Source: Anaerozeibacter quisquiliarum
GTDB lineage: Bacteria; Bacillota; Clostridia; Christensenellales; Aristaeellaceae
Reading direction: 5' to 3' (one strand)
DNA: 64,000 bases
Assembly (NCBI GenBank): GCA_051162045.1
Contig: JBISDI010000021.1
Each line of letters begins with the position of its first letter. The stretch's first letter is position 1. A program made the translations under genes and the position numbers. Below the pieces are notes generated by a model. That model was not told the origin of the DNA and did not search any database. It saw only the letters and a program-made list of their open reading frames with translations. Positions 35,662-44,601 of the stretch are shown piece by piece.

Positions 35662-36971
35662 TGCACCGCCCCCTTTACCGCCAAGATGAGCTCGTCGATC
35701 TGATCTTTGGTGTTCAACTCGGTCGCGCACCACAGGATGCCGTCCGCGACCGGAAGCCCGGCCAGGATGCCCTGCGCGGCCAGGCGCTCTGCCAGCGCGT
35801 CCGCGTCGATCGGGCAGCGCGTGACGAATTCGTGGAAGAACGCGCCCCCGTGCACCCGTTCAAAGCCGGGGATGCCGCCCAGTTGCTCCATCAGGTAATG
35901 GGCCTTGGCGTGGCAATGGCGCGCCGCCTCGCGCATGCCGGCCGCGCCCATCGCGGCCATGTAGCAGGCCGCGGTCATCGCGCACAGCGCCTGATTGGTG
36001 CAGATGTTGCTGGACGCCTTCTCGCGGCGGATGTGCTGCTCGCGCGCCTGCAGCGTCAGCACGAACGCGCGGTTGCCGTCCGCGTCGGTGGTCTCGCCTG
36101 CGATCCGGCCGGGCAGCTTGCGCGTCATCGCATGGGTCGCGGCCATGATGCCGAGGTACGGCCCGCCGAACGACAGCGGCATGCCCAGCGGCTGGCCCTC
36201 GCCCACCGCCACGTCCGCGCCCAGTTCGCCCGGCGTCTTGTACAGCGCGCAGGCGATCGGGTTCACGCCCAGGATCAGCTTTGCGCCCGCCGCGTGCACC
36301 TGCCCGGCGATGCGCTGCGCGTCCTCGATCAGCCCGAAAAAGTTGGGCGATTCCAGGTACAGGCAGGCCGCGCGCGCGCCCAGCGCGGCGGCGAGCGCGG
36401 CTTCGTCCAGCCGACCGTCGCGCTCGGGGATCAGGACCAGCTCGGTGTCCGAGCCCTCGCAGTAGGTCGATATCGTGGCGATCGCCTGCGGCTTGGCGCT
36501 TGCGGCGACCAGCGCCACCGGCCGCTTCCTGTCCACGCACATATGCACGGCCTCGGCGGCCGCGCTCGCGCCGTCGTATACCGAGGCGTTGGCCGCGTCC
36601 ATGCCAAGCAGTTCGCAGATCATGGTCTGGTATTCAAAGATCGACTGCAGCACGCCCTGGCTGATCTCGGCCTGGTAGGGCGTGTAGGCGGTCATGAAGG
36701 TCTCCTTGCCGGTCACCGAGTTAACGATTGAGGGGATGTAGTGGTGGTACGCGCCCGCGCCGCGGAAGATCGAGCGGAACACCGTGTTCTTCGCGGCCAT
36801 CGCGGAAACCTTCGCCGCCACTTCCATCTCGCTGAGCCCCTCGGGCAGGTGAAGCTTGCCCGAGCGCACCTCGCGCGGCACGTCCGCGAACAGCGCGTCC
36901 ACCCCGGAAACGCCGACCTTCTCGAGCATCAGCGCGCGCTCGCGGTCGGTGCTCGGCACATAGCTACCCAT
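35658..36971 (-). CDS. gcvPA: Glycine dehydrogenase (decarboxylating) subunit 1
   Basis: The 437-residue N-terminal half of the glycine decarboxylase heterotetramer begins with SYVPSTDRERALMLEKVGV, typical of GcvPA, and contains AYHHYIPSIVNS and TPYQAEISQGVLQ. It has lost the cofactor lysine, as expected. The ATG at 36971 shares a base with the gcvH stop codon (TAATG), and its own stop overlaps gcvPB. Confidence 0.95.
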   Translation of the reverse strand: MGSYVPSTDRERALMLEKVGVSGVDALFADVPREVRSGKLHLPEGLSEMEVAAKVSAMAAKNTVFRSIFRGAGAYHHYIPSIVNSVTGKETFMTAYTPYQAEISQGVLQSIFEYQTMICELLGMDAANASVYDGASAAAEAVHMCVDRKRPVALVAASAKPQAIATISTYCEGSDTELVLIPERDGRLDEAALAAALGARAACLYLESPNFFGLIEDAQRIAGQVHAAGAKLILGVNPIACALYKTPGELGADVAVGEGQPLGMPLSFGGPYLGIMAATHAMTRKLPGRIAGETTDADGNRAFVLTLQAREQHIRREKASSNICTNQALCAMTAACYMAAMGAAGMREAARHCHAKAHYLMEQLGGIPGFERVHGGAFFHEFVTRCPIDADALAERLAAQGILAGLPVADGILWCATELNTKDQIDELILAVKGAVQ

Positions 36972-37357
36972 TACGCGTGCTCCTCCGCTTGGCAGTGCGC
37001 GCGGTAGGCTTCGGCATCCATCAGCCCGTCGCGGCCGGTTACATTGTGGATCTCGGCGATCCAGGCGCCATAGGGCGCGGTGTTGAGCAACTCGGGCTGA
37101 TCGTCGAGCTCGCCGTTCACCTCGGCGATCGTGCCGCTGACCGGGCTGTACACGTCGGCCACCGCCTTGACCGATTCAAGGTCGCACAGCGCCTCGCCTG
37201 CCGTGGCCTCGTCGCCCGCCGCCGGCAGGTTGACGAACACGATGTCGCCCATCGCGTGCTGCGCGTAGTCCGATATGCCCACCCGGCAGGTCGTTTCGGT
37301 CAGGAATTCCACCCACTCGTGCGACTTGGCGTACATCAAATTCGCGGGGATGTTCAT
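36971..37357 (-). CDS. gcvH: Glycine cleavage system H protein
   Basis: The 128-residue lipoyl carrier shuttles the aminomethyl group between P and T proteins. The lipoyl lysine is in LESVKAVADVYSP near residue 62, and SHEWVEF is the usual start of the fold. ATG at 37357 follows GGAGG; a longer frame to 37375 begins inside that site. The protein ends with NAEAYRAHC-like residues (MDAEAYRAHCQAEEHA). Confidence 0.95.
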   Translation of the reverse strand: MNIPANLMYAKSHEWVEFLTETTCRVGISDYAQHAMGDIVFVNLPAAGDEATAGEALCDLESVKAVADVYSPVSGTIAEVNGELDDQPELLNTAPYGAWIAEIHNVTGRDGLMDAEAYRAHCQAEEHA

Positions 37358-37389
37358 AGGGCATGTCCTCCTCAATGCAATTCATGATG

Positions 37390-38478
37390 CTATTTCTTCT
37401 CGCGCTTGTAGAATGGCAGCGCGACCACCTCGCAGGCCACCCTGCGCCCGCGCACGTCGGCTTCGAGCGCCGTGCCGACCTCGGCCGCCTCGGGCGAGAT
37501 GAGCGCCATCGCATAGGCTCCGCCGAGCAGCGGCAGGTGCGTGCCCGAGGTGGTCAACCCCACCTGGCGCTCGCCCATGTACAGCGCCTGGCGCTCGCGC
37601 ACAATGCCCTTGCCGGTGACCTTGAGCCCCACGCGCGTGCGCAGGACGGGTTTCTCCACGAGCGCCGACTTGCCGATGAAGTCGTCCTTGGCCAGCTTCA
37701 CCGCCCAGCCGAGCCCGGCCTCGAACGGCGTGATCTCATCGGTCATCTCGTGCCCGTACAGCGGCATCGAAGCCTCGAGCCGCAGCGTGTCGCGCGCGCC
37801 CAGCCCGCAGGGGATCAGCCCGTGTGCGCGGCCGGCTTCAAGTAGTATATCCCACAGGCGCTCGGCCTGATCGGCATCGGCGTACAGCTCGTAGCCGAAC
37901 TCGCCGGTGTAGCCGGTGCGCGAGATCAGGCAGCGGATGCCGCCCACGGCAACCTCGGGCGTGAAATAGTAGTACTTCTGCGCCAGCAGATCGGGATCGG
38001 TCAGCTCTGACAGGATTTCCCTGGCGGCCGGCCCCTGCAGCGCCAGTTCGCACAGCGCGTCCGAGCGGTCGGTCAGCCGCGCGTCGCCCTTCAGGCGCGC
38101 GCTCATCCAGGCATAGTCCTTCTCGCGCCCCGAGGCGTTGACCACGATCATGTAGCGCTCTTCGCCAAACCGGTACACGATCAGGTCGTCCACGATGCCG
38201 CCCGCCTCGTTGCACATCGGCGAGTAACGCACCTGGCCGTCCGCCATGCCGGTAAAGTCGTTGGTCAGCCAGTGGTTCAGGTTCATGAGCGCGTCCGGGC
38301 CCTCGAGCATGAACTCGCCCATGTGCGACACATCGAACAGCCCGGCCTGTTTGCGCACGGCCATGTGTTCGGCAATCACGCCCGCCTCGTACTGCACCGG
38401 CATCAGGTAGCCGGCGAACGGCACGATCTTCGCGTTTGCGGCCACGTGCCGATCGAACAGGGGCGTCTTTCTCTCCAT
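37390..38478 (-). CDS. gcvT: Aminomethyltransferase (T protein)
   Basis: The 362-residue protein releases ammonia and transfers the one-carbon unit to tetrahydrofolate. PFAGYLMPVQY near residue 20, DVSHMGEF near 50 and SRTGYTGEFGYEL near 187 are family signatures. The start at 38478 has AAGGAGG eight bases upstream. As first gene of the operon it lies under the promoter at 38519-38547. The short leader has no recognisable glycine riboswitch. Confidence 0.95.
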   Translation of the reverse strand: MERKTPLFDRHVAANAKIVPFAGYLMPVQYEAGVIAEHMAVRKQAGLFDVSHMGEFMLEGPDALMNLNHWLTNDFTGMADGQVRYSPMCNEAGGIVDDLIVYRFGEERYMIVVNASGREKDYAWMSARLKGDARLTDRSDALCELALQGPAAREILSELTDPDLLAQKYYYFTPEVAVGGIRCLISRTGYTGEFGYELYADADQAERLWDILLEAGRAHGLIPCGLGARDTLRLEASMPLYGHEMTDEITPFEAGLGWAVKLAKDDFIGKSALVEKPVLRTRVGLKVTGKGIVRERQALYMGERQVGLTTSGTHLPLLGGAYAMALISPEAAEVGTALEADVRGRRVACEVVALPFYKREKK

Positions 38479-38518
38479 GACGGCGTCCTCCTTAAGCGAT
38501 GACATCCTATGATACCCC

Positions 38519-38547
38519 ATTTTACCCTTCCGCAAAAGGGGTGTCAA
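38519..38547 (-). promoter_or_regulatory. Promoter of the gcv operon
   Basis: On the minus strand TTGACA (38547-38542), 17 bases and TAAAAT (38524-38519) lie about 40 bases before gcvT. Confidence 0.75.
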
Positions 38548-38553
38548 GGGAGG

Positions 38554-38582
38554 TTTTCTTTTTCGCACGGTTGTGGTATACT
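38554..38582 (+). promoter_or_regulatory. Extended -10 promoter of the small exported protein gene
   Basis: TGGTATACT (-10 at 38577-38582) has the TGn extension; the -35 (TTTTCT at 38554) is weak. It is back to back with the gcv promoter. Confidence 0.5.
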
Positions 38583-38618
38583 GCTTTTGAATCGGAAATG
38601 CAGGCTGGAGGTGGATCC

Positions 38619-39080
38619 ATGAGGCGATGGGGAGCGCTTTTGCTCGCGCTGGCGCTGACGATGTGCTTCGGGGTGCGCGCGATGGCGCAGGAGGATTTGG
38701 GCGTCGAGTTCGGCGGTGCGTTCTTGCTCGACCGCCCGGCGTCGCTCGAGGCGCAGGAGCTGACCGCGGACGACGTCGCGGAGGGCATGGTGTACGCCGC
38801 CATCGACGACGAGCTCGAACTGTATGTGCGCACGTTCGCGACCGACGGGCGAACCAAGGACGAGTTGTACGACGAGTACCGCGACGATGAGTTTCTCGAC
38901 GGGGTGGAGATTTGCGAGCAGAACGGCGTCGAATACCTGAAGTACCGCGCCGAGGGCGAGTTGGGCGCGGTGTTCATGGACGGGGACGAGCATTTCTATG
39001 AGATCGTGTTCTACTGTGTGACCGACGACGCCCTGAACCGGGCGGGGGCCTGTCTGCAAACGATCCGCGCGATTGCGTAG
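38619..39080 (+). CDS. Small exported protein of unknown function
   Basis: The 153-residue protein has a clear signal peptide (MRRWGALLLALALTM, cleavage likely after AMA near residue 23). The mature part is acidic, with many Asp and Glu (TKDELYDEYRDDEFLDG), and shows no motif I recognise. The pattern of beta segments followed by a short C-terminal helix (LNRAGACLQTIRAIA) suggests a compact extracytoplasmic domain. The ATG follows GGAGG. It is alone between the divergent gcv operon and a terminator at 39080. Confidence 0.7.
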   Translation: MRRWGALLLALALTMCFGVRAMAQEDLGVEFGGAFLLDRPASLEAQELTADDVAEGMVYAAIDDELELYVRTFATDGRTKDELYDEYRDDEFLDGVEICEQNGVEYLKYRAEGELGAVFMDGDEHFYEIVFYCVTDDALNRAGACLQTIRAIA

Positions 39081-39109
39081 GGGCGGCCTGCGGTCGCCCG
39101 CCCCTTTTA
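39080..39109 (+). terminator. Terminator after the small exported protein
   Basis: GGGGCGG and CCGCCCC pair and are followed by TTTTAT. The first arm starts at the last base of the stop codon. Confidence 0.6.
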
Positions 39110-39137
39110 TCTTCATGACAAGGAAAGGAGCCGCCTT

Positions 39138-39986
39138 ATGGAAAAGAATTATCGCGCGCAGCTGGTGGGCGTGTTCGGGTGTCCGGTGGACGAGAACCCG
39201 ACCATCGCAATGCAGGAGGCGGCGTTTCGCGAACGGAACCTCAATTTTCGCTACTTGACGCTGCTGGTGAGGCCGCAAGACCTCGAGGACGCGTTCAGGG
39301 GCATGCGCGCGATGAACTTTGCGGGCATCAACCTGACCGTGCCGCACAAGATCGAGGCGCTGCGCTACGTCGACGAGCAGGAAAGCGAGGTCAAGCTGAT
39401 CGGCGCGACCAACACGGTGGTCAATGAAGGGGGCCGGCTGATCGCCCACAACACCGACGGCAAGGGCTTCGTCGCGGGCATCGAGCGGAACGGCGTGACG
39501 CTTGACGGCAAGCGGATTACGGTGCTCGGCGCGGGCGGCGCATCGCGCGCGATCTGCGTGGAGTGCGCGCTGGCGGGCGTGCGCGAGATCATTCTGATTA
39601 ACCGCGACGTAGACAAGGGCGAGGCGCTGGCGCGGCTCGTCAACGAAAAGACCGAGTGCCGGGCCTCGTTCATCCCCTGGATCGGCACCGTGCCCATCCC
39701 GGCGTGCGACATCTTAATCAACGCCACCTCGGTCGGGCTGTACCCTGATTCAGGCCGCCCCGATATCCGCTACGAGGACATCGGCGAGGGCATGATCGTG
39801 CAGGACGTGATCCCGAACCCCGCCGACACGCCGTTTTTGCAGGCGGCGCGTTTGCGCGGCGCGCACACGCTCGACGGGCTGAGTATGCTGGTCTACCAGG
39901 GCGCGATCGGCTTCAAGCTGTGGACCGGCCAGGAAGCCCCGATCGAGGCCATGAAACGGGCGCTCGAACAGGAGAACGCGCGGTAG
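39138..39986 (+). CDS. aroE: Shikimate dehydrogenase-like protein with atypical substrate motif
   Basis: The 282-residue protein has the AroE/YdiB fold: a substrate domain with GINLTVPHKIEA (catalytic lysine) near residue 60, NTDGKGF near 103, and a nucleotide loop VLGAGGASRAI near 124. Shikimate dehydrogenases normally carry an SxS motif near residue 15 (as in HSKSP) for binding the substrate carboxylate. Here the region reads GCPVDENPTIAMQE, two residues shorter and without either serine. It may therefore use quinate or another polyol acid, or bind shikimate differently. The gene stands alone upstream of the T-box/trpB2 unit. AAGGAG precedes the ATG. Confidence 0.75.
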   Translation: MEKNYRAQLVGVFGCPVDENPTIAMQEAAFRERNLNFRYLTLLVRPQDLEDAFRGMRAMNFAGINLTVPHKIEALRYVDEQESEVKLIGATNTVVNEGGRLIAHNTDGKGFVAGIERNGVTLDGKRITVLGAGGASRAICVECALAGVREIILINRDVDKGEALARLVNEKTECRASFIPWIGTVPIPACDILINATSVGLYPDSGRPDIRYEDIGEGMIVQDVIPNPADTPFLQAARLRGAHTLDGLSMLVYQGAIGFKLWTGQEAPIEAMKRALEQENAR

Positions 39987-40013
39987 TACTTATGTAAATT
40001 TTCGGCACAGGGC

Positions 40014-40041
40014 TTGACGGCGCGCCGCGCATCGGTATAAT
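40014..40041 (+). promoter_or_regulatory. Promoter of the T-box/trpB2 transcript
   Basis: TTGACG (40014-40019), 16 bases and TATAAT (40036-40041) lie at the head of the T-box leader. Confidence 0.75.
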
Positions 40042-40047
40042 TATGCG

Positions 40048-40465
40048 CAAACCTGTGATGCGGAGTAGTACGCGCAGCGTCCGATTCCCAGAGAGCCGCC
40101 GGCGGTGTGAGTGCGGCAACCGGATGAGCGCCGAATGGACCGCTGAGGGCGGAGCGAACGTAAGGGAACCACCGATCAAATCCCACGCACGATGGCGGCT
40201 GCATTTCCGCCATCTCGGGCCTTTCGAATCCTCGACGCAGCGCTGCTGCGCCTTCGGTTTCTCAAGGCCCAATCTGACGAAAATCGGCTCGTCACCGCGC
40301 GCGTGCCTTGGTCGGCGATTCCCCCGCTAGTATCCGACGGGAGCTTCATCCGTTATCATCGAAGCGCATATGCTGGTATGCGAAAGCGAGCGGCCGATTT
40401 TCGGCAACACGGGTGGCACCGCAGACTTCTAGTCTGTCCCATGAGATTGGGACAGACTATTTTTG
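40048..40465 (+). ncRNA. T-box riboswitch, predicted tryptophan specificity
   Basis: The leader carries the hallmarks of a T-box: AGAGAGCCGCCGGCGGTG and GTGCGGC in stem I, a specifier loop GAA-TGG-ACC with the Trp codon TGG at 40136-40138, the conserved CCGTTATC segment near 40351, and the T-box sequence GGGTGGCACCGC at 40411-40422. It ends in a terminator: AGTCTGTCCC (40431-40440) pairs with GGGACAGACT (40449-40458), then T's. Uncharged tRNA-Trp should stabilise the antiterminator and allow trpB2 expression. The middle part (about 40150-40340) is longer than average and may contain extra stems. The 5' limit is approximate. Confidence 0.9.
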
Positions 40466-40506
40466 TCGCTCGCGACCGGCAAATACTTTACGAGGAGGAC
40501 GACATC

Positions 40507-41853
40507 ATGAAGCGCATCCCCTATCGCTACTACCTGCCGGAGGACAAGCTGCCCCGCGCCTGGTACAACCTGCGCGCCGACATGCCCGAGAAGCCCGCGC
40601 CGCTGATGAACCCCGGCACCCGCCGGCCGATGACGTTTGACGACCTCAGGTTGGTGTTTTGCGACGAGCTGATCCGCCAGGAGCTCGACGACGACACGGC
40701 CGAATTCGAGATCCCGGGACAGGTGGCCGACATGTATCGGATCTACAGGCCCTCGCCCATCGTGCGCGCCTACCGGCTGGAGCAGGCGCTGAACACGCCC
40801 GCGCACATCTACTACAAGTTCGAGGGCAACAACACCTCCGGCAGCCACAAGCTCAACTCGGCGCTGGCGCAGGCCTACTACGCCAAGGAGCAGGGCATGA
40901 AGTCGCTCACCACCGAGACCGGCGCGGGCCAGTGGGGCACGGCGCTGTCGGAGGCCTGCGCGGCGTTCGGGCTCGATCTCACCGTCTACATGGTCAAGGG
41001 CTCGTACAATCAGAAGCCCTACCGTAAGGAGGTCATGCGCACCTTCGGAGCAAAGGTGATCGCCAGCCCCAGCGGCACGACCAACGCCGGGCGCGGCATC
41101 CTGGCCGCAGACCCGGACACCACGGGCAGCCTCGGCTGCGCGATCTCCGAGGCGGTGGAGGCGGCGGTGTCTACGCCCGAGTGCCGCTACGTGCTGGGCT
41201 CGGTGTTGAACCAGGTGCTGCTGCACCAGTCGATCATCGGCCTGGAAAGCTATACGGCGCTCGAGGAGTTCGGCGAGTACCCGGACATCGTGATCGGCTG
41301 CGCGGGCGGCGGCAGCAACCTGGGCGGGCTGATCGCACCGTTCATGCGCGACAAGCTGATCGGACGGCGCCGCGACACGCGCTTCATCGCGGTCGAGCCC
41401 GCCTCCTGCCCCTCGCTCACGCGCGGCCGGTACGAGTACGACTTCTGCGACACCGGCAAGATCACGCCGATGGCCAAGATGTACACGCTGGGCTCGGGCT
41501 TCATCCCGTCGGCCAACCATGCGGGCGGGCTGCGCTATCACGGCATGTCGCCGATCCTGTCGAAGCTGTATCACGACGGGCACATGGAGGCGGTGGCCTA
41601 CGAGCAGACGCAGGTATTCGACGCGGCGGTCACGTTCGCGCGGCTCGAGACCGTGCTGCCCGCGCCCGAGTCGGCGCACGCGATCCGCTGCGCTATGGAC
41701 GAGGCCATTTTCTGCCGAGAATCGGGCGAGGCCAAGATCATCCTGTTCGGCCTGACCGGCACCGGCTACTTTGACATGACGGCCTACGGCAGCTACCTGG
41801 ACGGCACGATGAGTGACCAGGTGCCCACCGACGCGCAGATCTACGCGCGGTGA
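40507..41853 (+). CDS. Tryptophan synthase beta subunit-like protein (TrpB2 type)
   Basis: The 448-residue PLP enzyme belongs to the longer TrpB2 group (canonical TrpB is about 395). An N-terminal segment (IPYRYYLPEDKLPRAWYN) specific to TrpB2 is followed by the cofactor lysine in GSHKLNSALAQA near residue 118, ETGAGQWGTALS near 140 and GCAGGGSNLGGL near 265. TrpB2 enzymes condense serine with indole and usually lack a TrpA partner; no trpA is present here. The upstream T-box with a Trp codon supports a role in tryptophan supply, probably indole salvage. GAGGAGG precedes the ATG. Confidence 0.9.
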   Translation: MKRIPYRYYLPEDKLPRAWYNLRADMPEKPAPLMNPGTRRPMTFDDLRLVFCDELIRQELDDDTAEFEIPGQVADMYRIYRPSPIVRAYRLEQALNTPAHIYYKFEGNNTSGSHKLNSALAQAYYAKEQGMKSLTTETGAGQWGTALSEACAAFGLDLTVYMVKGSYNQKPYRKEVMRTFGAKVIASPSGTTNAGRGILAADPDTTGSLGCAISEAVEAAVSTPECRYVLGSVLNQVLLHQSIIGLESYTALEEFGEYPDIVIGCAGGGSNLGGLIAPFMRDKLIGRRRDTRFIAVEPASCPSLTRGRYEYDFCDTGKITPMAKMYTLGSGFIPSANHAGGLRYHGMSPILSKLYHDGHMEAVAYEQTQVFDAAVTFARLETVLPAPESAHAIRCAMDEAIFCRESGEAKIILFGLTGTGYFDMTAYGSYLDGTMSDQVPTDAQIYAR

Positions 41854-41967
41854 CGGGACGCAAAAACTCAACGCAAACTCATCACGGCGCGCGCGGCAGG
41901 CGCAACTTCTCCGCGTTTTGATGCGTCTTATAGCTAAAACCACACGAGAGAAGCGAGGAGAAGGCAG

Positions 41968-43017
41968 ATGAACAGGCAGTTGAGCGGTTGGCGGCGCGTT
42001 GTGGCGCTGCTCGTTGCGGTGGTGTTGACGCTCGGGTGCGCGGCCGCGCTGGCCGTGCCGATTGCGCCCGCACCGATCAGCGTCGAGGGCGAATACCTGG
42101 GGGACGAGTACGATATGGATCAGCCCGACGAAAACGACGACGTCAACCACGACCCGGACGAGGAGGTCGCGCTGGAAGATGTGGCCGACGGCATTGCGCA
42201 GCAGCAGGACGCGCTCGCGGCGGTGGGCGGCATGACCAACATCCTGCTGATCGGGCTCGACCGCCGTCCCAAGGAAAAGACCGGACGCTCGGATACGATG
42301 ATCCTCATGACGCTGGACGCCGAGCACAACTGCATCAAGATGACCTCGTTCCAGCGTGACCTGTACGTCGAGATCCCCGGGAAAAAGAACAACCGGCTCA
42401 ACGCCGCCTACGTGTTCGGCGGGCCGGAGTTGCTGATTAAGACGCTTAAGCTCAACTTCGGCGTGGACGTCGATCACTACGTGGCGGTCGATTTCTCGGC
42501 GTTGGCCAGCGTGATCGACCAACTGGGCGGGCTGACGCTGACCGTGGAGAAGAAGTACGTGCCCCGGGTGAACGCCATCATCAAGTGGGACAACAAGGTG
42601 CTGGGCCTGCCGACCAAGGACGGGCTGCTCCAAGAAGCGGGCGAGCAACTGATGACCGGCAAGCAGGCGCAGGCCTACGCCCGCTACCGCTACGGCGATC
42701 CCAACGGCGACGCCGGGCGCACGGTGCGCCAGCGCGAGGTCATCCTCAAGTGCATGGAGAAGATCAAGGGCAAGTCGATGATGGAACTGGCGCAATTGGC
42801 GATGAACAACATGGACAAGGTCGAGACCGACATGTCGATCATAGACATGATGGCGCTGGCCCCGGCCGCCTTCCAGCTCAAGGACAGCGAGGTGCGCCAG
42901 CTGCGCATCCCGATCGACAACTCGTTCAAGGCCAAGCGCATCTCGGGCATGGCGGTGTACGTGCCCAACCGCGAAAAGAACCTGAAGGCGATGACCGAAT
43001 TCCTGCTGGAGGAATAA
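41968..43017 (+). CDS. LytR-CpsA-Psr family wall-polymer transferase
   Basis: The 349-residue membrane-anchored protein attaches teichoic acids or capsule polymers to peptidoglycan. One hydrophobic helix (VVALLVAVVLTLG, residues about 12-30) is followed by an acidic linker and the LCP domain: ILLIGLDRRP and GRSDTMILMTLD near residues 90-110, then FQRDLYVEIPG. The arginines and aspartates that bind the polyprenyl pyrophosphate are visible. RBS GAGGAGAAGG precedes the ATG. The gene stands alone. Confidence 0.92.
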   Translation: MNRQLSGWRRVVALLVAVVLTLGCAAALAVPIAPAPISVEGEYLGDEYDMDQPDENDDVNHDPDEEVALEDVADGIAQQQDALAAVGGMTNILLIGLDRRPKEKTGRSDTMILMTLDAEHNCIKMTSFQRDLYVEIPGKKNNRLNAAYVFGGPELLIKTLKLNFGVDVDHYVAVDFSALASVIDQLGGLTLTVEKKYVPRVNAIIKWDNKVLGLPTKDGLLQEAGEQLMTGKQAQAYARYRYGDPNGDAGRTVRQREVILKCMEKIKGKSMMELAQLAMNNMDKVETDMSIIDMMALAPAAFQLKDSEVRQLRIPIDNSFKAKRISGMAVYVPNREKNLKAMTEFLLEE

Positions 43018-43328
43018 AGCCAAGGCCCCCGCATTTTCCGCGTGTGCGATGGAGGGACTCTTGAGGGCCCCAAGCCCCGCCGGGGCTCAGGCCCGAGTCC
43101 CCATCGCCTTGCGCGGGTCTTGCGCGGGCCTTGCGTTGCCCCCTTTGCTAACGCACCTCGAGCGCTTGAGAAAACCCCTTGCAAATTTCCTGCGGCCGTG
43201 ATATTATTGTTATGCGTGAAAAAATAAAGTTTCTGCCAACAGTAGCGTTTTGTCCGGGACTTTGCGGGATATCGCGCGCAACTGCGCGTTTGCGCGTTTG
43301 TATCAAGAGTTTGAAGGAGGTTGTTTTT
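43018..43328. other. Intergenic region with hairpin and SBP promoter
   Basis: The gap after the LCP gene holds a GC-rich hairpin (GGGCC and AGCCCC pairing with GGGGCT and GGCCC, 43065-43094) without a T tract, and then the promoter at 43179. No gene is seen. Confidence 0.5.
43179..43207 (+). promoter_or_regulatory. Promoter of the sugar ABC/GH38 operon
   Basis: TTGCAA (43179-43184), 17 bases and TATTAT (43202-43207) lie about 120 bases before the binding-protein gene. Confidence 0.7.
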
Positions 43329-44537
43329 ATGAAGAAACTGGTCGTGCTCCTGCTGGCGGTCTTGCTCGCGATTGCGCCCTTTACTGTCTTGGCGGAGGGC
43401 GTCACGCTGACCATGGGCTCCTGGCGCAACACCGACGCCGCCATGGTCGACGCCCTGCTCGCCAAATACAAGGAACTCACCGGCGTGACGATCGTGTTCG
43501 AGCCCACTCAGTCCTCCCAGTACAACTCGGTGCTGCGCCTGCAGCTCGACTCGGGCACCGGCCCGGACCTCTACTATTCCCGCTCCTACGCCACCGGCGA
43601 GGAGCTCTATACCGCGGGCTTCTCAATGGATTGCTCGGACGTCGCGGGCGTGAAGGACAACTTCGCGGCCACCAGCCTCGAGCCCTGGACCGCCGCCGAC
43701 GGCAAGCTGTTCGCGGTGCCTTTCGCGGCTGTGTCCCAGCCGATCTATTACAACAAGACGATCTTCGCCGACAACGGCATCACCGAACTGCCTCAGACGT
43801 ATGAGGAATTCATCGCCATGTGCCAGAAGCTCAAGGACAACGGCGTGACGGTGTTCGCCAACGGCATCGCCTCCAACTGGGACATCCTGGAGTGTGTGCT
43901 GCTGGGCATGATCCCCAACTACATCGACTCCAAGGGTCGTGTCGCCTACGAAACCAAGGAAAAGAAGTTCAACGATCCCCAGTTCGTCGAGATTCTCGAG
44001 GATTTCGCGAAGCTGGTTCCGTTCCTGCCCGAGAGCTTTGAGGCGATCGATAACGACAATGCCAACGTGTACTTCGGCATGGGCAACGCCGCGATGCTGA
44101 TCGACGGTTCTTGGAGCTGCGGCCCGCTCAAGGACGAATACGACACCGACTGGGGCACCATGACCTTCCCCGCGCCCGCGGGCAAGACGGCCGGCGTGTG
44201 CTTCCACCCCGACATGGGCATCACCGGCAACAACGCCACCAAGCACCCCGAGGAAGTCAAGGCCTTCCTCGCCTGGCTGGCCACGCCCGAAGGCGCGCAG
44301 ATCACCGCGGACTACCTGCCCGCCGGCTTCTTCCCGATGATAAACGCCCCCATCACCTTTAAGAACGAGCGCGTGACCGACATCCTGGCCCTCAACCAGG
44401 GCAAGACGCTCGACGCCCGCTTCATCTGGCCCAAGATGATGGACTACTACACGCCGATGGTTGAGCAGCTCAACGCCATCTGCCGCGGCGAGACCACCCC
44501 GCAGGCCGCCGCCGACACCCTGGCAGCGCTGCAATAG
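43329..44537 (+). CDS. Sugar ABC transporter substrate-binding protein (family 1)
   Basis: The 402-residue extracytoplasmic protein has the MalE/UgpB-type fold: TLTMGSWRN at the mature N terminus, GPDLYYSRS near 80, PFAAVSQPIYYNKTIF near 127, and GNAAMLIDGSWS near 252. The signal peptide (MKKLVVLLLAVLLA) ends in VLAEG, a signal peptidase I-like site; no lipobox cysteine is present, which is unusual for a Gram-positive binding protein. The two permeases and the GH38 mannosidase that follow suggest a mannose-containing oligosaccharide as ligand. GGAGG precedes the ATG at 43329. A partial terminator follows, so this gene is probably made in excess over the permeases. Confidence 0.9.
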   Translation: MKKLVVLLLAVLLAIAPFTVLAEGVTLTMGSWRNTDAAMVDALLAKYKELTGVTIVFEPTQSSQYNSVLRLQLDSGTGPDLYYSRSYATGEELYTAGFSMDCSDVAGVKDNFAATSLEPWTAADGKLFAVPFAAVSQPIYYNKTIFADNGITELPQTYEEFIAMCQKLKDNGVTVFANGIASNWDILECVLLGMIPNYIDSKGRVAYETKEKKFNDPQFVEILEDFAKLVPFLPESFEAIDNDNANVYFGMGNAAMLIDGSWSCGPLKDEYDTDWGTMTFPAPAGKTAGVCFHPDMGITGNNATKHPEEVKAFLAWLATPEGAQITADYLPAGFFPMINAPITFKNERVTDILALNQGKTLDARFIWPKMMDYYTPMVEQLNAICRGETTPQAAADTLAALQ

Positions 44538-44549
44538 GGTCGTACATAT

Positions 44550-44586
44550 GAGAGGGGCGGGCTCACGCCTCGCCTCTCTTATTTTT
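44550..44586 (+). terminator. Leaky terminator after the binding-protein gene
   Basis: GAGAGG-GGCGGGC pairs imperfectly with GCCTCGCCTCTC and is followed by TTATTTTT. It sits between binding protein and permease genes, where partial termination is common. Confidence 0.65.
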
Positions 44587-44601
44587 ATAGGAGGGATGCT
44601 G

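Noticed and set aside
38479..38618. Glycine riboswitch before gcvT
   Set aside because: The leader from the promoter to the start is about 40 bases, too short for even one aptamer, and conserved core segments are not seen.
40429..43023. 864-codon minus-strand open frame across trpB2 and the LCP gene
   Set aside because: It runs through two well-supported genes, and its basic, His/Arg-rich composition is typical of a GC-driven shadow.
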